Assembly (NCBI GenBank): GCA_902826775.1
Contig: CADEHE010000007.1
Span: 124,001 to 188,000, forward strand
From: an uncultured Pseudomonadota bacterium
Lineage (GTDB): Bacteria > Pseudomonadota > Gammaproteobacteria > Burkholderiales > JALYOK01
DNA length: 64,000 nucleotides
Direction: 5' to 3'
Positions within the stretch are counted from its first letter, which is position 1, and the number at the start of each line of letters is the position of its first letter. This document shows, piece by piece, positions 45,040 to 52,573 of this stretch. Under the pieces are notes generated by a model, which did not search any database, was not told the DNA's origin, and worked only from the letters and a program-made list of their open reading frames with translations. Position numbers and translations under genes: made by a program.

Positions 45040-45295
45040 TCGTAGGGCGCCCACGACACGCCTACCGCGCTTTTCCGAGATCGGAAAGCAACGGTCGGCT
45101 TGCGCGCCGCATCGAGCCTGGTCGGTGTCATCGAGCTTGCTGCCGCCAGGCCAGCCATCGTGCGTTTCCGTGTCAATCCAAGGCGACCATGACGTTGAAG
45201 AAGCACCGCGAGACCAAGCCGGTCTAACTTCCACACCTCCAATACCGCGTTTAGCGGCTGCAATGGCGGGGATCGCACCCGCAAAGTTTTGCACC
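45040..45295 (-). pseudogene. Remnant of a Tn3-type resolvase (serine recombinase)
   Basis: One minus-strand frame contains LNAVLEVWKLDRLG, which fits the resolvase block 'LVVWKLDRLGRSL'. Further on it contains RKRTMAGLAAA, which fits 'IRERTMAGLAAARARGR'. The sequence between is too short, and the N-terminal YxRVS part with the catalytic serine is missing. This is a decayed relic of a transposon. Confidence 0.5.
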
Positions 45296-45413
45296 CGTGC
45301 CAAGCTGCGAACTTTGGGGCACCCCAATACAGGCGACCACAACTCCTCACCTACCCGCTATTTGCATTGAAACAATCTTCCATGAATTGAACAGATAACC
45401 GCAGGCGGTCCAT

Positions 45414-45722
45414 TTAAAATGTAAACCCTCTGTTGCCCTCATCGACGGCTCGGCCTGCCGGTGATGATCGCTGCAGATCTTTCATGATCTGCTGCAATTG
45501 TCTTTGCATCTGGTCGATCTTCTGCTTCTGCACGTCGGAAGTTGCATCGGCACAGTGGCCAGTGCTTTGGGCCATTTGGCCCATCTTGTCTGACATTTCC
45601 GACATCAATTCTTGCAAGTACGCACATCCTTGGCGCTGCGCGAGCGCGGGCATGGAACTCACAGCAAACGCCAGGACCAGCATCCGGACAGGCTTAACAG
45701 TACTGGACCGTCGTGACTTCAT
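45414..45722 (-). CDS. Small secreted helical protein
   Basis: 102 residues with a signal peptide (ends PALA). Two Cys, then Met/Gln-rich amphipathic helices (LQELMSEMSDKMGQMAQ and QKIDQMQRQLQQIMKDLQ). The composition recalls the Met-rich protein at 39309. AGGAGAAAACG precedes the ATG. Only minus-strand gene in this part of the region. Function unknown. Confidence 0.6.
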   Translation of the reverse strand: MKSRRSSTVKPVRMLVLAFAVSSMPALAQRQGCAYLQELMSEMSDKMGQMAQSTGHCADATSDVQKQKIDQMQRQLQQIMKDLQRSSPAGRAVDEGNRGFTF

Positions 45723-45754
45723 CGTTTTCTCCTACCTAGTCTCACGTTAGCAAT

Positions 45755-46080
45755 AGTGGGAGGGCGCGAATCGATGCCGTTCAAGCGCTTGGCGTAACCC
45801 TCGCGACAAGTTGTGTCGACACTTCCCGATCATAGTGCACGCGCACACTCTTCATGTTTGTGTCCACAAATACAACTATTCGGGGTTCGCGAACGCACAT
45901 CGATGGCGCTTACCTGACTGTCGAATTCACAGGCGACATAGGCCCGACTGCAGTGGGGCAGAAACCCGATACCGCGCGGACGTTAGGCCACGTCCACGAA
46001 GGCGACCTGTTTTCTCTGTCAAAACGACGCGAATCGGAGTTGCGTCCAAAACCGCGTGAAAAGCTTCATGTGGATGGGAA
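45755..46080. other. Intergenic region upstream of promoter D, no supportable gene
   Basis: An 80-codon plus-strand frame (from 45854) lacks a ribosome site and any family signature. I treat the region as non-coding. Confidence 0.4.
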
Positions 46081-46081
46081 T

Positions 46082-46116
46082 TTGTCACATGCATAGTTGT
46101 ACTATAATGCAACTAT
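46082..46116 (+). promoter_or_regulatory. Promoter and ArsR-type operator D
   Basis: Possible -35 TTGTCA (46082-46087), short 15-bp spacer, -10 TATAAT (46103-46108). The repeat ATAGTTGT - ACTATAAT - GCAACTAT spans 46093-46116 with one arm mismatch and the -10 at the same offset as in A-C. It precedes the binding protein, arsR3 and the kinase genes. Confidence 0.72.
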
Positions 46117-46274
46117 GGCTATGTTGCAACGGGTGCTTTCGTGACAGCGATCGTCTCATGCCGGTTGTAACCCGCCTCCGAACCTAGGCACATTGCAAAG
46201 TGCTCGAGCCAAGGGTCATCAATTGACAACCGACGCCGATCCATAGCGATACCCATGAAGAACAGGAGCAGGCC

Positions 46275-47513
46275 ATGATAAAACCCTCCGCGGTTGAGTG
46301 CTGGCGATACGCGCTATGTGTCGTGATGATCACTTCTCTTGGCCTAGGTGCACGAGCATCTCTGGCTGCATCGAACGCCGAAACGATGGACCTCATCAAG
46401 ATTGGGGTCTTAACGGAACGCAGCGATGGAGAGGGCGGTGGCGCATCCCCCTCAGTGGTCGCCGCAGAAATGGCCATTGAGGAAGTTGGCGGCAACGTCG
46501 CGGGCAGAGCCGTTAGTCTCGTGGCCGCGGCGCACGGCAACGACGTTTCGGCGGCACAGACCATTGTCGAGACCTGGATTGACAAAGAGGGCGTGACGAT
46601 GATTACCGGTATCCCGCATTGGGGAGTCGCGTTGGAAGTTGCCGCCTTGGCCAAGCGCAAAGATCGGATTGCCATCGTTATCAATGCGCCGACCCAAGCC
46701 CTAACCAATGTTCAGTGCAATATGACTACGTTTCACTATGCGTATGACACCTACGCTTTGCATAAAGTCGTTGCTACTGCTGCGGTTAAGCAAGGTTATG
46801 AGACATGGTTCTTCTTAACACTTGAAAACTCTTTTGGTCGTCAACTTGAGAAGAGCGCCTCTGACTTCGTAGTCGCCGCCGGTGGACACGTAGTAGGTAC
46901 GGCAGCGATTCCCACTTCCGAGACCGACTTCTCGCGCTATATCGAGGCGGCTAAAGCCTCTTCCGCTAAGGTTATCGCAGTAGCAGCGGCCGATCGATTT
47001 GCTTTTCCGATTATTCTGGCATTGCTGAAATCCGGACTCCCTGAAAGTAAGAGACTGGCTGCATTGCTAATGTCTCCGGACGATGTCGAGAAGTTAGGGT
47101 TCGCGGCATTACCGAAAGTGTTACTTGCAGTGGGCTTTGATCCAACTCGCTCGGAGCAAGCGCGCGTATGGTCACGCCGCTTCGTCGAGAGAACAGGGCG
47201 TGTGCCGAGTGCAATCGACGCAGGGGTGTATTCTGCGGTAAGACACTATCTGGGAGCGGTTGCGGCGGCTGGAACAACGGAAGCTCAACCGGTGGCGGGC
47301 AAAATGAAGGAGCTGCCCATCAACGATAGCTTTACGTCTCAGGGGCGGATTCGCGAGGACGGCCGCATGGTGCACGAGATGTACCTGGCCGAGGTCAAAC
47401 CCGCATCCGAGTCTCGAGGGCCGGGCGACTTCTACCGCATCCTGGCGACGGTGCCGGGCGAAGAGGCATTTCAGCCTCTTGAAGAAAGTACGTGCCCATT
47501 GATCAAGAAATGA
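46275..47513 (+). CDS. ABC-type periplasmic binding protein (branched-chain amino acid/urea receptor family)
   Basis: 412 residues with a signal peptide (to about residue 32). The family pattern is seen in IKIGVLTERSDGEGGG, AAEMAIEEVGG, the central THHYAYDTYALHK-like region (TTFHYAYDTYALHKV) and the second lobe AAKASSAKVIAVAAADR. No permease or ATP-binding genes are near. GAGCAGG precedes the ATG. Its place behind an ArsR operator is unusual: it may act as a sensor or metal/ligand binder rather than a transporter part. Confidence 0.8.
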   Translation: MIKPSAVECWRYALCVVMITSLGLGARASLAASNAETMDLIKIGVLTERSDGEGGGASPSVVAAEMAIEEVGGNVAGRAVSLVAAAHGNDVSAAQTIVETWIDKEGVTMITGIPHWGVALEVAALAKRKDRIAIVINAPTQALTNVQCNMTTFHYAYDTYALHKVVATAAVKQGYETWFFLTLENSFGRQLEKSASDFVVAAGGHVVGTAAIPTSETDFSRYIEAAKASSAKVIAVAAADRFAFPIILALLKSGLPESKRLAALLMSPDDVEKLGFAALPKVLLAVGFDPTRSEQARVWSRRFVERTGRVPSAIDAGVYSAVRHYLGAVAAAGTTEAQPVAGKMKELPINDSFTSQGRIREDGRMVHEMYLAEVKPASESRGPGDFYRILATVPGEEAFQPLEESTCPLIKK

Positions 47514-47720
47514 AGAGTGCCCTTGCCTCGATTTGTACGTACACGAATCTACCTGCCGCGCAGTTCAGATCAGATCAGATTCGACCTGGCCATTTCGATG
47601 CGCTACTTTTGGTCTCGCTCTCGCGTTGGAGTGATTGGCCTGTTTCAACGATGGCTAACGCAGCTGCCCCGCTTGCCTAACTTTTGACGCTCGTCTTTCA
47701 ACCCTACTGATCCTCCCCCG

Positions 47721-48122
47721 ATGCATTTAGTTACCGTCAAATCCGAAGAAGTCTTCCAGGCCCTTGCCGATCCCATTCGGCTTAGGATCCTGCGCCTCAT
47801 GTCTCTGACCGGCGAGGAGTCCTGCCTTTGTGAGCTCGTCGATACATTGCACGAGCCCCAATACAAACTTTCCAAGCACCTAAAGATTTTGAAGCAGGCG
47901 GGGTTGCTCACTGCGGAAAAAGAGGGGCGCTTCATCTACCATCGCCTAGTCAAACAGCCCGCGTATCTCGAATCGATCTACGAAGCGATTCGGGCCCTGC
48001 CCGACCCAGATCGCATCTTCAAGAACGATCTGAAGCGTTTTCGCGCGCGAATGTGCTTGCGCGAAGACGGGCGTTGCCGCGTGGGAATACAAACCCGCGA
48101 ACTCGCAACCGCGAGCGAGTAA
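47721..48122 (+). CDS. ArsR/SmtB-family repressor, copy 3
   Basis: 133 residues. The 402-bp gene is identical by eye to copy 1 while the upstream flank differs right up to the ATG. No operator directly upstream, so it is probably transcribed from promoter D through the binding-protein gene. The following ATPase start overlaps its stop. Confidence 0.9.
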   Translation: MHLVTVKSEEVFQALADPIRLRILRLMSLTGEESCLCELVDTLHEPQYKLSKHLKILKQAGLLTAEKEGRFIYHRLVKQPAYLESIYEAIRALPDPDRIFKNDLKRFRARMCLREDGRCRVGIQTRELATASE

Positions 48123-48535
48123 TGACCGCCGCAAGCGCGGTGGCGGTGCGCGCTCCTGCGCCGCGTCCCTGGCGCAATGCGCGTGTGGCCAGTGCGGCCT
48201 TCTCCGCGTTGCTTCTCGTCGCGGGATTAGTCGGCGCCGCAGCGGAGCGAGTACCTGGGCCTGATCGCGATCACCGATCCCTTGCGTCCGCATGCTGCTG
48301 AGAGCGTTGCTGAGCTAAAGCGCGCCGGCATTGGTCATGTGATCATGCTAACGGGTGACAACTGTGCCACCGCAAACGCCATCGCGATAGCGGCCGGGAT
48401 AGACGAAGTTCACGCTGGACTTTCGCCAGAGCAGAAGGCGAGCGCGGTGAAAGCACTCGAACCGCGTTACGGCAAAGTCGCAATGGTAGGTGATGGGGTA
48501 AACGATGCGCCGACAGCGTCCGCACCGGTGTCGTT
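48122..48535 (+). pseudogene. P1B ATPase with large internal deletion (after arsR3)
   Basis: The first about 40 codons match the ATPase at 42449. After GLVGAAA the sequence jumps to the part for SEYLGLIAI (about residue 450 of the intact copy). It then follows the intact gene closely through MLTGDN and MVGDGVNDAP before diverging. The junction shifts the frame. The TM metal site and the DKTGT site are gone, so no pump can be made. Confidence 0.85.
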
Positions 48536-48552
48536 GCCATAAATAGGTCGTC

Positions 48553-49869
48553 ATGCCGCTGCGCTCACAAGTAAACCTGCTGATCGCGCTGCTGATGTTC
48601 GCTTTCGTCGTGGCACTCGGAGCGCTGGAGATCGATGCTGCGCGCCGCTCGATTCGGGAGAAGATGGAGGCGACAAACAGAGTGACAGTACAACTATTCG
48701 TCAGCGCGATCGAGAACGCGCAACGCGATGTGAGACCTGCCCTCACTCGCGCTTCTTTTGCGCGCTTCCTACAGCGCCTTGGTCGGGTGCGTGGTAACGA
48801 GATCACTCTGTACGGTCCTAATCGAAATCTTCTCTATAAGTCGCCCCTTTCTCGCTACCAGGTCGGACGCGCCGCGCCAGTTTGGTTCACACGCCTGGTC
48901 GTCGGAGAAACGAAGCCGATCATACTCCCCGTCGGCGATGGAGTGCTCGAGATTTCCCCAGAGCCGTCGCGCTCGGTGTTAGAAGTTTGGGACGAACTTG
49001 TAAGGCTGTTCTGGCTCTCGCTAGTGTTCTTTGCCATCGCAGACTTGTTGGTGTTCTGGTGTGTGGCCCGCGCACTTCACGCCGTCAGGGGCATCACCGA
49101 TGGGCTGAGAGAGATCGAGCGCGGTCACTTTCACGCGCGTTTGCAACGCTTCTCCTCGCGCGAGATGGCGGCGATCAGCGACACCTTCAATCGCATGGCG
49201 AAAGCGGTCGAAGAAAGCTTCGCCGCAAAGCAGCGGGCCGAGCAAGCCGACCACGAGCTGCAGGAGAACCGCCAGCTCGCGCAGCTAATTCAGCGCCACG
49301 TCGAAGACGAGCGGCGTAGTTTGGCGCGCGAACTACATGACGAGGTCGGCCAATCGGTGACGGCCGTGAGGACGATCGCCGCGGCTCTTGTGAATCGCAG
49401 CCGCGATAACCTCCCAGAGATCGAATCGGCGGCACGCATGATTGTCGACGTGTCGGGTGAGATGTACGACGCGATGCACCGCATGGTCCGGCGGCTGCGG
49501 CCGTTGGCGCTGGATCAACTGGGATTGCGCGAAGCGCTCCAGGAGCTCATGGAAGCGAGAAGAACGCGCCATCCGGATCTCGCGTTCAGGACCAGTATCG
49601 TGCGCCACGCCTGCGCTACCCGAGCGGAAGTTCGGATTACGCGTACCGGCGTGGGCGCCAACGACGATCTTACGATAGTTGTTTGCGACGACGGCAAAGG
49701 ACTGCAAGTCGATGCCGTGGCGCGAGAACAGCGGTTTGGGCTGCTCGGGGTGCGCGAACGCATTGAGGGCTTGGGCGGAATGTTTGTTGTGGCAAACCGT
49801 AGCTACAAAGGGGCCGTGGTAAAGCTCACCATTCCGCTCGGAGAGGTCACAGGCACGAGGACAAAGTGA
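48553..49869 (+). CDS. NarX/HisKA_3-type sensor kinase with damaged ATPase domain
   Basis: 438 residues. TM1 (about 8-27), periplasmic sensor of about 130 residues, TM2 (about 155-175), HAMP and a HisKA_3 domain with H262 (RSLARELHDEVGQ). In the HATPase domain the part before the N-box is missing: FR is joined directly to TSIVRHACATRAEVRI, where the family has about 30 more residues ending in EALTN. The N-box Asn is replaced by Ser. The G-boxes (DDGKGL, GLLGVRERIEGLGG) remain. No response regulator gene follows. ATP binding may be lost. Confidence 0.8.
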   Translation: MPLRSQVNLLIALLMFAFVVALGALEIDAARRSIREKMEATNRVTVQLFVSAIENAQRDVRPALTRASFARFLQRLGRVRGNEITLYGPNRNLLYKSPLSRYQVGRAAPVWFTRLVVGETKPIILPVGDGVLEISPEPSRSVLEVWDELVRLFWLSLVFFAIADLLVFWCVARALHAVRGITDGLREIERGHFHARLQRFSSREMAAISDTFNRMAKAVEESFAAKQRAEQADHELQENRQLAQLIQRHVEDERRSLARELHDEVGQSVTAVRTIAAALVNRSRDNLPEIESAARMIVDVSGEMYDAMHRMVRRLRPLALDQLGLREALQELMEARRTRHPDLAFRTSIVRHACATRAEVRITRTGVGANDDLTIVVCDDGKGLQVDAVAREQRFGLLGVRERIEGLGGMFVVANRSYKGAVVKLTIPLGEVTGTRTK

Positions 49870-49947
49870 ATGCGGGCCGTAGCCGGTGGGCGGGGTGTAC
49901 GAGCTGGGGCCATACTGCCGTTCAAGTCGCCGATAGGTGAGTGTGCG

Positions 49948-50124
49948 ATGGAGAGTCTTAACATCCAGCTCTTTATGCCGCTGAACGCAGGCGAGGGAGT
50001 ACGCCGCGAAACCATATATATCGTGACGGCCATCGCTGTCGAGCTTCTCGATTTTGTTCCATTGCCGGTCGCAGCGGCTTGGCTATGGTGGACGCCATGT
50101 AAGCGGAGACGCTCGCGTTGCTAA
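49948..50124 (+). pseudogene. Truncated PAP2 phosphatase, PbrB-like fragment
   Basis: 58 codons, MESLNIQLFMPLNAGEG and then a TM segment LLDFVPLPVAAAWLWW. This resembles the N-terminus of PAP2-type undecaprenyl pyrophosphate phosphatases such as PbrB. The family usually has about 200 residues with the catalytic KxxxxxxRP and SRxxxxxH motifs, none of which are present. AGGTGAG precedes the ATG. Confidence 0.5.
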
Positions 50125-50141
50125 ATGGTAGTGGCACACGC

Positions 50142-50702
50142 ATGCACTTGCTCGATATCCGCAAACCTAGGTCGTCACCAGGCGGCAACCGAAACCAAGA
50201 AGCCGGCGCGCAGCCAGGTGTCTTCGTTTGGCTTCTTCTTTCCCTCGCGATCGCGGCCGCAGACCAGGCAGCCAAGCGTCTTATGCTCGCGACATTTGAA
50301 TTCGGCGCCACAGTGGCCATTACGCCCTTTTTCAACCTCGTGCTCGGGTTGAACGAGGGAGCGGCCTTTGGCCTCTTGAGCGACGCCGGCGGTTGGCAGC
50401 GCTCCGTTCTTCTCGGGGTGGCGCTCGGCGCCTCGGTGCTACTTGCCTATCTCATCTATCGACCCGACTCGGAACGGCTGGCGCGCCTCAGTTACAGCCT
50501 CATTCTCGGAGGGGCGATCGGAAACGTCGTCGACCGCGTACTCCTGGGCGCCGTGGTCGACTTGCTCGACTTCCATCTTGGCGATCGGCACTGGCCAGCG
50601 TTCAACTTAGCGGACGCCGCAATCACGGGTGGCTGCGCCCTGCTTGCAGTCTCATTGCTGCTGGGCTGGACGAAGAACGAGAGCGGGAAAGGCCCGGGAT
50701 GA
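50142..50702 (+). CDS. PbrC-like prolipoprotein signal peptidase (LspA family)
   Basis: 186 residues from ATG 50142; TTG 50118 also possible. Four TM helices. LspA motifs: NEGAAFGLL, GNVVDR (first catalytic Asp) and WPAFNLADA (second catalytic Asp), with VVDLLDFH between. In pbr operons pbrC encodes such a peptidase, often together with pbrB. Here the truncated pbrB-like fragment stands directly ahead. Confidence 0.85.
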   Translation: MHLLDIRKPRSSPGGNRNQEAGAQPGVFVWLLLSLAIAAADQAAKRLMLATFEFGATVAITPFFNLVLGLNEGAAFGLLSDAGGWQRSVLLGVALGASVLLAYLIYRPDSERLARLSYSLILGGAIGNVVDRVLLGAVVDLLDFHLGDRHWPAFNLADAAITGGCALLAVSLLLGWTKNESGKGPG

Positions 50703-51078
50703 CGCTCTCCAGTCTCTGGCACGAAGGGGGGCGGGCTGAACGGGTGGCTCTCTTCGTGTTCGCGCAGAGGAAGTTTGGTTGGATGCGCCGCAACCTGCTC
50801 TCGGTCTTGCCTCGGCGGTGGCGGGGTTCGGCCGGGCGACTCTCTACGCCCAGGCGATCAGCAAGGCAAGATCGTGCGCTGCCGCACCGATGACGAGCAT
50901 CGAAAGCGCGATGTTCTGGTTCACGACCGAGCGGTTGCGCTGCGCAAGGAGTGCCTATGCCTGCGATTCGTTTCATGGTCGGTGCGATTGCAGGCGGTTG
51001 TTCGTTGCCCGTCGCGGTAAGCGCGAATGAATTCAGGGAATTTGGCGCGGCCGCGGCGCCAGCGGCGCGCGCTGTAGC
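50703..51078. other. Intergenic region, no supportable gene
   Basis: Overlapping short frames in all readings. I could not match any to a family. It may be the decayed end of the metal region. Confidence 0.4.
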
Positions 51079-51726
51079 CTACTTACCACGCGCCCGCTTC
51101 AGCGGATCATATGCAGGGTGCATGCTCCGGTACCTAGGACTAAGAAAGACGATTAGCTCGTGTGGAACGTCTGGACGGTATATGCCTACCCTAAGGTTAC
51201 ATAGATAGGGCTTACGGGTCGCACTTTTGAGCGTTCGGTCGATCCAAAAGTCTAGAGACACATGGGGTACCGGGCCAGAAATCTGATCCGCGTCGTTAAC
51301 AATCACGACGCCGCCGCCTTCGTTTATGGCGTCCAGCACTGCGCGATCAGTCGGATCGATCTCAGGGCGGTGCAGATCAACAAAGGTGCCAGATTGTCCT
51401 GCCTCGAGTGTGAACGTGCTTATCGCAGGACCATGAGCTACCGAAGGGCGGATGCCCAATGCATCGAATAAACACCGCAGTAGGAGTGAGGTATCTGCAT
51501 CGTGCCCCTGCAAGTAGTAGAGAGCTTTGTCACGTCGCTTCCCGCTTGGTTTGCGCGCGACCTTTCCAAGCTCGTTGCTCCACTTGGACGTGACAAAATC
51601 AGAAAGGACATCGCAGACGAAATGCAGCTCTGTCTCGTCTTTTAGTGTGAGGGTCGAAAGAGTCCTCCCATAGTCTTCGATTCCCGATCTCCATTCGGGC
51701 AGTTGGGCCTGCTGTTTTGACGACAT
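51079..51726 (-). CDS. Hypothetical protein, 215 residues
   Basis: GAGGAGATCC directly before the ATG strongly supports a real gene. The protein looks soluble, with predicted alpha/beta structure and no signal peptide or TM. Segments like GGGVVIVNDADQISGPVP and ELIVFLSPRYRS could be strand-loop units. I recognise no family. No obvious link to the neighbours. Confidence 0.6.
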   Translation of the reverse strand: MSSKQQAQLPEWRSGIEDYGRTLSTLTLKDETELHFVCDVLSDFVTSKWSNELGKVARKPSGKRRDKALYYLQGHDADTSLLLRCLFDALGIRPSVAHGPAISTFTLEAGQSGTFVDLHRPEIDPTDRAVLDAINEGGGVVIVNDADQISGPVPHVSLDFWIDRTLKSATRKPYLCNLRVGIYRPDVPHELIVFLSPRYRSMHPAYDPLKRARGK

Positions 51727-52573
51727 TGGATCTCCTCAACGTGCTACACACAACGTCTTAGATGACGCCGCAGCATAATCCGCACAGCACTGAATTTGGA
51801 TTCCCGCCATCGCTCGAAGCAAACAGGGCGACGGTGGCAAGCGGTTCAAATAAGGCGCCCGACATTTCGATTGCGCGCGTGCAAACGCCGCATCAGCTTA
51901 CAGAGGCGCTGGCGCAGGCTGCGGAGGGCACGGCAGCAACAAACGGCGTGCGCAACCTGCGGCGGCATCTCTCAACCAAGGCGCCAGCGGCGCGGCATAG
52001 TGGTAGCGGGCGTTGCACAACGCCACTATTACCAAACCTTTGCCGTGTGTGCGATGCCACGACGGCTTCTTCAACCGCGTTAGTCCTTTCGGCTTAATTG
52101 TATCGTACGTCAGACACGTCGTCCCGGGATCAAGAACCTGGGGTTTCCGGACACTCCGGATGAACTTGCACGAAAGGTAGCCAGCGTCCTGGGCATTCTT
52201 GCCCTGAGAACTCGTAGTGGATGCTTGGAAGGTCTCGGCGCGAATCGACTTTCCGGCTCAAATCTTTTGCTGACAGCCTTGAAACGCTTTATGTGTAACA
52301 CGCATCTGACGAGTCGGTCCGGTGTTTGCGCTTGCTGTTCAAGACCGGAGAACGCGTTGGCGTAGCGACCGCAGCGTTCAGTTTCGGTCCGATTGCCGCA
52401 CCCGCCTTGCCAATGCGCCCTCGCGACCCTCTCATGCACCGCACAACCCTTACGTCAAGTTCTAAGCCGAAGGCTGTCGTACGATCACCATCACAAATCT
52501 GCTATCGAGATCACTGCCTCCAGCGAACTCTCCGCGAACAGGCCAACTGTGTGGCGACGAACTGCGGTTCCGC
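51727..52573. other. Intergenic region of about 850 bp, no supportable gene
   Basis: It contains an open frame at 51762-52097 without ribosome site or family match and shadow frames further right. I see no RNA gene, repeat or mobile element. Confidence 0.4.

Noticed and set aside
45854-46096. 80-codon open frame upstream of promoter D
   Set aside because: No ribosome site and no family signature. It overlaps the operator and -10.
50703-51078. Possible decayed cation-efflux (CzcD-like) sequence, from a weak DEH motif
   Set aside because: Similarity limited to a few residues in one frame. Not enough to call.
51762-52097. 111-codon plus-strand frame
   Set aside because: No ribosome site, low-complexity composition and no family match.
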